From Bugula neritina (taxonomy: Eukaryota > Bryozoa > Gymnolaemata > Cheilostomatida > Bugulidae), in contig CAXIUT010000258.1 of NCBI GenBank assembly GCA_964035545.1, positions 1-25,861 on the forward strand: 25,861 nt of DNA, given 5' to 3'. Positions 18,543 to 25,861 of the stretch are shown here, piece after piece. The position numbers were made by a program, and so were the translations under genes. Position 1 is the first letter of the stretch, and each line of letters opens with the position of its first letter. The notes beneath the pieces are model-generated. The model worked only from the letters and a program-made list of their open reading frames with translations, made no database searches and was not told the origin of the DNA.

Positions 18543-19478
18543 ATGAACGCACAATTTTTATTATACAAACATATCAGAAAATAAACCCCTTACGAGAAAT
18601 ACATCAAGGAAAAACAATAGATCTAAAAGAAAAAAGAACGAGTTAAATTTTTTGATTAGATTTTAACTTTCAACCAATCCAGATATCCCCAAGAACTAAT
18701 GTAACAACTAAACAAATAAATAAATCCATTCTAGCTATCAATAGATAAATTAAAATAAGTCTACAATTCAAAATTTCCACAATACTCCAACGACCTAGTC
18801 CACTAGGCAGTATAATACGTCTTCAAAAGAAAATGCTAGCAATCCTAAACAATAAAGCAAAGCGCAATGGTAATCTAGGACGGAGATGAGACTATAAGAA
18901 ATGGAAGGAAGTTAGTAAAATAAGATTTCAGCTATTTTTTCAAGAAATTAGATGTAGATAAAAAAGATCATTCCACAAGTATGCGATAAACCTTTCGATA
19001 AGCAATAAAATAAAATTCTATATAGATATCGCCTACATCCAAAATGTACTAAGACATCCAGATGAAAACCTAGAGATTTAATCGGATGTTAATGGATGCA
19101 ATAAACGACTAAAAAAATAAATTTTAAAATATACAACTCATATAATAAGGCAACCCCAAAGATTCACTGTATTATAAAGAACCCAGCAAAGATACCGACT
19201 CATTTCCGTATTTTAGATAAACCGATCTGATTGTCAAACCTTAAGGCGGGTTGTAGACGGGAAGGACGGAGATATAAGAATTGAATTATTTGTTGGGAGC
19301 TTTGACTAAGAGATAAGATTAGGAACTTGGGTCTGTTACTGGTCGGTCAAGAGGGTCGAGCTATGCTGTCAAAATCAATAAAGAAGTTATGGATAATTTG
19401 TATAATGCCAGAGGGAAGTTGAAATTGAATTTGGTTAAAAGAGTAGTAGACAAATTCAAAAGAGAGAAAAGTCTTTGA
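18543..19478 (+). CDS. Basic protein of unknown function
   Basis: A 311-residue intron-free frame from ATG 18543 to TGA 19476-19478, starting 49 bp after the XPG stop. The protein is rich in Lys, Gln and Asp, with predicted helices throughout. Segments include KFFDQILTFNQSRYPQELMQ, DFSYFFKKLDVDKKD and a C-terminal KLNLVKRVVDKFKRE. A Gly/Arg-rich stretch (GSVTGRSRGSSYAV) lies near residue 275. No signal peptide, membrane span or recognised domain. The frame is convincing because in-frame Gln codons and charged-helix composition persist to the end. No functional call is made. Confidence 0.78.
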
Positions 19479-19568
19479 TTGTTTATATTAGAGTAATAGA
19501 TAAGTTAGAGATAGGTATTTCTAATAACTCATATACTAAACTAATAATAGAATATTCGTTAACTCTTG

Positions 19569-21302
19569 ATGCCAGGTCGTTCAGCCCACCTATCCCCCCT
19601 CCAACCTGACAACTCCAGCCTGCTGCACCTCCCCACCGAACCCCAAACAACCCAAATCTACCACTTCTGTCATTGCTTCCAAACCCACCAGCACAACTTC
19701 ATAACTCATGCTCTCGAATGGTCATCAAAATGCAGATTATCATAGCTAGTATTAGTAAACCAACCCGAAGTGCTAAATTAGGTCATAAACTAGATCTACT
19801 AAAGGAAGTATGTGGTATTAGACTGTGTTAGTGAATACAACATGAACTATAAGGGATTTATCAGTTTGTTTCTGATAGGATTCAATGATAAAGGATATCT
19901 AGTTGATTCGATACAATTACATAGATAGCTGCATCATTTGAAAATGGTTTTATAGGATTCGAATATAGTTAAATTCGTGTATCGGATGTTCGATTTCATA
20001 AACGATATCAAACGAGAATACAAAGCCTTCGGATCAAATTATTTTGATTTATAGATGCTATAAAAACGACTACACCCCTCAAAAACAATAAACAAAACAA
20101 TCAACCAATCCGGATAGAGACCAATCCAACAATAAATAATCTAATAGCTACAATATAAATACAACTCATTGATAAAATATCTATCACAGCTAAAATATCT
20201 ACTAGAATTATAATAAAAACAATAATATTCAACTTACTGCTATTCCAACCACTACTAACTACTACTGAAAGAATACCAACATAAAATATATAATTTGGAG
20301 GAATAACAAAAACAATATTAATATTTATTGAATTAGTAAATAGTCAAAATCAAATAATAAAAATAAAATTGTATTGATCCTAATTACCAATATCAGATAT
20401 CATATCTTTATCCTTAGAGTGAGAGATAAAAAAATCTATGCGGAATGTTGCTGGGCTGGCGCTAACACATGGCCAAAATATGGGATGTTCGACCTTCCAG
20501 CATAGTCAAATACCAACAACTGCTATCCATTGCAATCGATCGACCAAATTCAATCCTATAAATGCAAAAGTTACTAGGCGATGCCGTAAACACACTAAAT
20601 ATCATCCCAAAAATACTATAAATAATAAATTTATAATCATAGTTATACTAGAATAGCCAGCATTAGCTAAACGTCAGATCGAAGAAGATCAAATAGAGAA
20701 ATATCCGACATCTTCTAAAAGATTTAAAATGGGATAGCAAATAAGAATGGCTCAATAGAAAAAATGACTAAAGTATCAAATTATACAAAGAAATAGTATC
20801 AGTAGTGGAGCTAGACAGTTCAATTGTAGATTAGTTTACATAGGGAATGAAAGATGGTATAGTTGGTAGTAAAGATATGAACAGATTTATTAAATATGCA
20901 TAATACTTCAGAAATAAAAATCATAAAAAATTGCAATAGTTTCATAATAACCTACCACCTTTAGCATCATATAAAGAAGAATCAGAGTGGTCAGAGTAAG
21001 ATGATGATGATTTTTTGGTGACAACTTTCAAATCATAAACTTCTATCTTTGATTCTTCAGAGAAGTTGTAAAAACAAGAAATTAGAACTTCTCCCACTCT
21101 CAGATGCGGAACTTCCATCACCTGCATCGGAGAGGGGTAGAATAAAATCAATTTGCCTTAAAATATATAATAAATATACTTGAAGGCTGCCTCTGTGAAG
21201 AAGGGGTATCAGAAAGTGCAGAAGAAGAGTAAGAAGGAGTTGAAGGAGGAAGATGAGTTCGTACCGACATGGTAGTAAATAAAGTTACTACTAGATGTAT
21301 GA
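19569..21302 (+). CDS. Rrp6/EXOSC10-like protein with degenerate exonuclease site
   Basis: A 577-residue intron-free frame from ATG 19569 to TGA 21300-21302. Residues about 80-215 follow the 3'-5' exonuclease fold of Rrp6 (EXOSC10). Blocks include YVVLDCVSEYNMNYKGFISL, YLVDSIQLHRQLHHLKMVLQ and DSNIVKF, then INDIKREY, NYFDL and RPIQQQII. An HRDC-like domain begins near residue 284 (LLGWRQHMAKIWD, LLSIAIDRP). The C-terminus is acidic then Lys-rich. In active Rrp6, the DEDD-Y residues bind two metals. Here Asp85 is kept, but by alignment the partner Glu is Val87, the next Asp is Phe143, and the Tyr and Asp of the last motif are Gln193 and Lys197. The segment between FDL and RPI is also shortened. 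It therefore looks like a non-catalytic, possibly scaffolding, exosome-associated protein. A separate active Rrp6 would be expected elsewhere in the genome. Confidence 0.75.
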
Positions 21303-21385
21303 ACTGATTGATAATGGTATTATTTCAATAACAAAAATATTCATTTAAACTTTTTTATTATTATTTAAATTAATTTCAACTAGAA

Positions 21386-21895
21386 ATGCTTGGAGTCCTT
21401 ATCGGCGCAATATCAGCAATATCTTTATTGGTATTTATGCAACATGATCCCTAAGCAGTCAAAAAGAAGAAACAATAGCAGAAATAGCTCTAAAAAGAAC
21501 GTCAGAAAGAGATGTAAAAAGCAATGCAAGAACAACATAAAAAAATGAACTAGCCAGCCTAGATCTAACGCAGATAGAAGCGACAAGGATAGCTAAAATA
21601 GAAGATGTTTAAAGGACTAAGCGAATAATAACGTAAATTGATAAGCGAATACGTAAACGAGAAGAAAGGATAAGGCAAAAACGAATAACAAATAATGAAA
21701 TAAGCCGGCACAAAAGCATTTCTTTTTATTTGCTGTCTAATGTTCATAGTCATATTTTGTCTATTTGCTATTTTCATCGTTTTGGGTGGAAATTAACAAG
21801 CAGTAGTCGATGCTTTTGCTTCATTGAAAGAATCGGGCTAACAATTATTGTTATTCAACTTTCCGAGGTTTAATAGCACAAATGGATAGCTATGA
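21386..21895 (+). CDS. Small protein with two membrane segments and a charged Gln/Lys helix
   Basis: 169 residues from ATG 21386 to TGA 21893-21895, no intron. A hydrophobic N-terminal segment (MLGVLIGAISAISLLVFM) may be a membrane anchor or signal anchor. About 85 residues of Lys/Gln/Glu-rich, probably coiled-coil sequence follow, then a second strong membrane helix (AFLFICCLMFIVIFCLFAIF) and a short tail. The in-frame TAA/TAG density in the helical part is very high, which is why Gln is so frequent. Family not recognised. A hairpin with the charged helix on one side of the membrane is the simplest topology. The next gene's nearest alternative ATG (21892) overlaps this stop as ATGA. Confidence 0.72.
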
Positions 21896-21924
21896 TAGAA
21901 TGGATTATTATTTATGTATTTGAA

Positions 21925-22641
21925 ATGAATAAAACTATAAATAAACAAAGAAGCGTATCTATTAAAACCATCGCATTAGAACGATCAGAATATGCTGGTG
22001 GTAAGTTATTCAGAAAACCAAAAAAAGTTATCAAACGATTCAGAAATATATCAAGAGAAATAGTATTCAATACAGTGATCAAAGATGAAATGATAAATTA
22101 CTAGAAAAAACGTCAATAAATAAAACAATCAAAAACCGATAGAACTCAACATGATAGCAATCATACAAAAAGCAATATATTTGATGATTACCATTTCATA
22201 AGAAAATAATAAAATGTGATAAGTTTACCAATAACTACAAGGATAATTCCAAAAGACAACTAATAAATAAAACTAAATTTAAAATAAATCAATAAAATAA
22301 AATCAAATCTGTCTGCAAAAAAAGTAACCCTCACTCCTTCTTCTTTCATTTTACCATAAAATCAATAATCACAAAAATCAACATCAAAAAAGAAATCCAA
22401 TAAGAAAACTATCCCTCTTAAACAATTCAAGAGCTAATTCGTAGCAGTGTAGATGCCTGATCCTAATTTTAGAACAATAGATACTAAGAAAATACTACTA
22501 TTCAAACAAAATAAAAAACAAACTCCATTCAGCCAATCCTCGCATAATTTGTTATACCACCCGCATCATAAAACTTTCTACACCAGCAAATCCAACATCA
22601 AATCTTTCTATCAAACCGCTCAGAATTTCAGATAAATATGA
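21925..22641 (+). CDS. Basic protein of unknown function
   Basis: 238 residues from ATG 21925 to TGA 22639-22641, no intron. ATG 21892 in the same frame overlaps the upstream stop and is less likely. The N-terminus contains SVSIKTIALERSEYAGGKLF and a Lys/Arg-rich helix. The middle is Gln/Lys/Ser-rich and probably disordered. The C-terminus has a more ordered, aromatic and His-rich segment (NLLYHPHHKTFYTSKSNIKS). No domain was recognised. Charge suggests a nuclear or cytoskeleton-associated protein, but this is a guess. It starts only 29 bp after the preceding stop. Confidence 0.68.
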
Positions 22642-22697
22642 ATACAAACAATTGATATCATATATAGTTATTATTTTATATTATTAATAAAGAATAG

Positions 22698-23540
22698 ATG
22701 TAGGAGGAGATGTTTTAGGAGATGCAGACTTATTCAATTATTTGCAAGAGTCAAGAATTGGCATTAACTGTCAATTCAGTCAATGGGAAGTTGGCTATAT
22801 CAGGATAACCTTTTCATCCGCAAAATATTAGTCAACTATTCTTCATCAATAAAATAAACAATAAATTATATCAAATTATTCATCTTAATTCCAATGCACT
22901 TCTAACAGCCAGTTTTCAATAAGTCAGCTTTCAACCTCAACAATCAAACCAAACAATATCAATCATAAAATCACCATACAACTAACTTAATAACTACTAT
23001 TGGCTAAAATTATAACAATAAAATAAAGCATTAACACTAGATGGTTCTCTACGCATCAGCACCTTCAGATCATCTCTTGATACTCAATTATTTAGAATGG
23101 CAGCTGTTAATGGTAACAATTTGTTCAAACAGACTTGCATACTCATCAACAAGTTTTCAAACAAAGTTTTAGAAGTAGCAATAGATACTTATAAATAAGG
23201 GAGTAGACCAATTCACAATAAGATGACAAAAAGGTTCAACCAAAGATGGCTATGGGTACACCACTAACAATCAATAATCATCCAAAATATGCTAACTAAA
23301 TTGCAAATAACTGTCAATACCTAAAACAATCAATTATAACTCGCTAATAAAGGTATAGGAATCAATCATCTCTGGCTACCGTAAAGAATATCGAATAATG
23401 TGTATAGAATTCGATCCAAATTGAAAACTAATTTATATCTTGGAGTATCCGGCTAGTAGATTGTGGAATAAGCACCTGTTATTCTTATTAGTTCGTAAAA
23501 AAATAATAGTTTATGGATGGTGTAAGGTGCTCTTCCTTGA
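22698..23540 (+). CDS. Ricin-type beta-trefoil (lectin-like) domain protein
   Basis: About 280 residues from ATG 22698 (alternatives at 22710 and 22722) to TGA 23538-23540, no intron. The sequence is a run of short beta strands with repeats typical of the ricin B-type trefoil: NKVLEVAID followed by FNQRWLWVHH, then LQITVNTQNNQLQL, YLGVSGQQIVEQAPVILI and NNSLWMVQG. Length allows two trefoil domains, the second clearer than the first. This fold usually binds sugars; it occurs in many non-toxic proteins, and no toxic-enzyme domain accompanies it. There is no signal peptide, so it is probably cytosolic. Many QxW positions are only partly kept, so sugar binding is uncertain. It is tail to tail with the next gene, 66 bp away. 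Confidence 0.72.
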
Positions 23541-23606
23541 TATTTATTGTATTTATAGTATTTATAGTATTTTAGTTATAGATCGTATTTAAAGGGACTA
23601 GATTTA

Positions 23607-24359
23607 TCATTTCTTCTTGGCTTTGCCCTTAACACATTGTACCTAAAACTTGTAAGTAGTCACCTAAGCTTTGTCTTCTTACTCTTCGTCTTCCCCTTCT
23701 TTCTTCTCATCTTCCTTTTACTAGTTTACTTCTTCAATGTTGATAATTCTTCCCAAACTCAAACCTGCCCGTTCGCATAAACCTTAACCTTGCTCCAATC
23801 CCTGTTTGATAGCCTCTTCTTCTGAATCTTTTTCCTTTATAAAATGATTAATACCTCAAAAGGTTTCCACTCAAAACCTTTAAGAGTAAGATCATCTAGA
23901 TTTTTGAACGAATCAATCAAAGAACCAATATTATCAGGAGAGTAGACATTAATAGTAATTTCATATGACACTACAAAGGCTAAATAGACTAGATCATACC
24001 TGTAAAGACATTTTCCTTGCGAATCAACTTGTAATCAGTCTTGATATTATAGTTTCCTTTCTGAATAATACATCAACTACATCAACAGCTTCTTTGCAAT
24101 CTCCTCTACCTTTCTTAGCAAACTGCTTGCAGTGAGAATTACCCAAAGCCTACACTTAATTTGCTACTTTTTTTGCCTCATCAATAGCCTGACTCAATTG
24201 AGCATTTTGAGACTGAATCAAAATTTTAACCTCAATGAAGTCTTACTCTTGTTCTTCTTCGTAATCTATATGATATGTCAGAATGGTTGATTCTTCTTCG
24301 GCTGCGAGGACAGTAGTCGAAAGGAAAAGGATCAATAAAGCCCAGATACGGAGATTCAT
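23607..24359 (-). CDS. Secreted SIMPL (DUF541/YggE-like) domain protein
   Basis: 230 residues from ATG 24359 to TGA 23607-23609 with three introns, all exactly 20 nt: 24061-24080 (GTAGTTGATGTATTATTCAG), 23980-23999 (GTATGATCTAGTCTATTTAG) and 23835-23854 (GTATTAATCATTTTATAAAG). A signal peptide (MNLRIWALLILFLSTTVLA) precedes the domain. The body follows the SIMPL/DUF541 order: alternating helix QLSQAIDEAKKVANQVQALG, strand NYNIKTDYKLIRKEN, FVVSYEITINVYSPDNIGSL, then SLGRIINIEEV near the end. In bacteria these are periplasmic proteins linked to oxidative stress; in eukaryotes they are less studied. The C-terminus is acidic then Lys-rich (KGKAKKK). Three clean introns show a true nuclear gene, not bacterial contamination. 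Confidence 0.82.
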
Positions 24360-24468
24360 CATAATTAACAATAAAATATAACATCCGCAAACTTTAATTA
24401 TTCAAATCATATTCAAAATAACTACTCAATACTCTAACTCAATTACAATAACTAAAATGTTTTATTGG

Positions 24469-25011
24469 TCAATTGATCAACACTTCAATTCCTTTTTTTC
24501 TGTCCACCCACTCCTTCAAATTATCCAACCGATATTTCCCTCTATTCTCCTATTCATGGCAATAAGGCAAATCTTTGTTATCTTGATTCCAGGTGCACTC
24601 ACCCAGTGGAATAGTTCCTCTCTTTCCTGGCTAACTCACTTTAACACAAGTTACAGCCAATCGATCGCTCCAACCGCAATCATTCGATCCTGTAAAAAGT
24701 TTACAAGTTGAGTAGCTGGCATCAATGATAGGTTTTCCTGATTTTCTCTAATATTAGCAATTAGGTCCATAATCAATTACTAATAGATTGGCACTTTTTC
24801 CTGAACGACTGCAACTGATAGTAGCCCCGCATTTAAATCTCTGAGAATCAGCTGCATAATACCATGTACAATTTCCACAACTTCTCCCACATGCAGTCTA
24901 CTTATCGCAAAAAGAAGTCAGATAGTAAACATGGTCAGCTGGTATGTTACTACAAGCTGTCTGAGCAAAGACACAAACTAGTAGAATGAATCCTAGAATA
25001 AACAATTTCAT
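24469..25011 (-). CDS. Secreted Cys-rich protein, possible double-psi beta-barrel
   Basis: 180 residues from ATG 25011 to TGA 24469-24471, no intron. The signal peptide is MKLFILGFILLVCVFAQ. About a dozen Cys follow, suggesting a disulfide-stabilised extracellular protein. Key segments are CGRSCGNCTWYYAADSQRF, LLVIDYGPNC, GKPIIDASYSTCKLF and CGWSDRLAVTC. The D-Y-G-P...I-D-A-S...C-G-W-S-D pattern resembles barwin/expansin-like double-psi beta-barrels, but this is by eye only. The C-terminal 40 residues are more charged and lack Cys. It is head to head with the SAM-domain gene (71 bp between ATGs) and in the same direction as the SIMPL gene, 109 bp upstream of that gene's start. Confidence 0.75.
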
Positions 25012-25082
25012 TTTAGATATTATGGATGGTATAAAATATTATGAGTAGTTGTATTGGTTTATTTGTTATAAAATTTAAATAA

Positions 25083-25693
25083 ATGCAACAAGATAGAGGC
25101 ACCAAAATCAAGAAGATGTAAGTGAAGGGATATATAGTCAAGTATAAAATAAGAAATTAGAAGAGGATACGGAAAAGATGGTAAAGTGATGGTTATTCAG
25201 ATCAAAGAACTGTAAAAAATAAAAATTATCAAAGAACAAGAACTATTAAATCTTAAAAAAAAGTATCATCAATAATAAGTAGAACTGAACAACCTCCATA
25301 AACCCAATAAATATAAAAAAAGTAAACTAAAACTAAAACAAATCAACCAGCAAAATTATATAGTAATCAAAAATCGATATCTAGGCTATGGCAAATAAAT
25401 CGCCAAAACACATGAAAGCTAGCGAGTCAAAAAGCAGCTAAAGAAGATAGTGATAGAGAGCAGCGAGAGTGAGAAAGAAGAGAACGATGGTTCTAATTTG
25501 AAATATTTTTTAACAACAATGGGAATGTAGAAATATTTTGATGCATTCCAAGCCAACAACATTCTTAGTTTACCAAAATTAAGAAGTAAATGTTAAATAA
25601 GTAGACATCAAATAGGCCCAGCTGAAAGAAATGAATATTCCCATTAAAGATCATGTCAAAATCATTAAAAAAATCAGGGAAATGGGATTCTGA
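25083..25693 (+). CDS. Coiled-coil plus SAM-domain protein
   Basis: About 184 residues from ATG 25083 to TGA 25691-25693. Two 20-nt introns are clear (25118-25137, GTAAGTGAAGGGATATATAG; 25181-25200, GTAAAGTGATGGTTATTCAG). A third is very short: 25586-25601 (16 nt) or 25586-25604 (19 nt). The first ~60 residues are a Lys/Glu/Gln coiled coil and the middle is basic. The last ~60 form a sterile-alpha-motif domain: FLTTMGMQKYFDAFQANNIL, LPKL, then QLKEMNIPIKDHVKIIKKIR, the usual end-helix. SAM domains mediate protein-protein (sometimes RNA) contacts and often form polymers; the partner is unknown. The stop lies only 75 bp from the telomere. Confidence 0.8.
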
Positions 25694-25768
25694 TGGTTGC
25701 TTATGTCAATTCTCTTTAATATAATATCAAATTATATCGAAATACTTTTCTTTTTATATCATTTGTAC

Positions 25769-25861
25769 GGGGTTGGGGTTGGGGTTGGGGTTGGGGTTGG
25801 GGTTGGGGTTGGGGTTGGGGTTGGGGTTGGGGTTGGGGTTGGGGTTGGGGTTGGGGTTGGG
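25769..25861. repeat. Right telomere, GGGGTT repeats
   Basis: Fifteen and a half uninterrupted GGGGTT units run to the last base, the G-rich strand at a chromosome 3' end. Together with the left telomere this shows the window is a whole chromosome. The subtelomeric spacer (25694-25768) is plain AT-rich sequence with no repeat seen. Confidence 0.98.

Noticed and set aside
22698-23540. Ricin-like toxin
   Set aside because: Only a beta-trefoil lectin-like domain is present; there is no enzymatic chain and no signal peptide.

Overview
The window is a complete linear chromosome of 25,861 bp. It starts in CCCCAA repeats (1-75) and ends in GGGGTT repeats (25,769-25,861), so both ends are telomeres. 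Telomeres of this type, an AT-rich sequence, very tight gene spacing, reading frames full of in-frame TAA and TAG that end only at TGA, and introns of about 20 nt together indicate a ciliate somatic (macronuclear) chromosome. TAA and TAG are read as glutamine. The repeat unit and code fit an oligohymenophorean (Tetrahymena/Paramecium side of the tree); I cannot name the species. Because only TGA stops translation, long open frames arise by chance here. Frames were therefore chosen by protein content, homology, and GT...AG introns that restore frame, not by ORF length.

Left arm (1-11.2 kb): a coiled-coil gene on the minus strand (134-2229), a small poorly defined gene (2437-2948), then a tandem duplication of about 2.75 kb. 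Each unit holds a minus-strand gene of unknown family (229 aa) and, head to head with it, a single-domain rhodanese gene. After that comes the 5' part of a secreted-protein gene. The second unit runs into the full-length gene (7884-11239, about 1081 aa, signal peptide, beta-rich modules, Asn/Gln-rich linkers). In the first unit the same gene is cut and fused to the tail of the gene at 2437-2948. One part of the repeat is diverged, while 1,124 consecutive bases are identical.

Middle (11.4-16.2 kb): a RING-CH (MARCH-type) membrane E3 ligase, a protein with three ubiquitin-like domains, and two neighbouring paralogous basic proteins. The first paralog has an RGG box and Arg/Asp repeats; both share a C-terminal motif.

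Right arm (16.3-25.7 kb): an XPG/Rad2-family nuclease with one active-site Glu replaced by Gln, an unrecognised basic protein, and an Rrp6/EXOSC10-like protein whose exonuclease residues are mostly gone. Next are a small two-helix membrane protein, a basic protein of unknown function, and a ricin-type beta-trefoil protein. The arm ends with two secreted proteins on the minus strand (a SIMPL/DUF541 protein and a Cys-rich protein) and a coiled-coil plus SAM-domain protein.

Neighbouring genes do not form an evident pathway, as expected where each gene is transcribed separately. No tRNA, rRNA, CRISPR array or transposase was seen.
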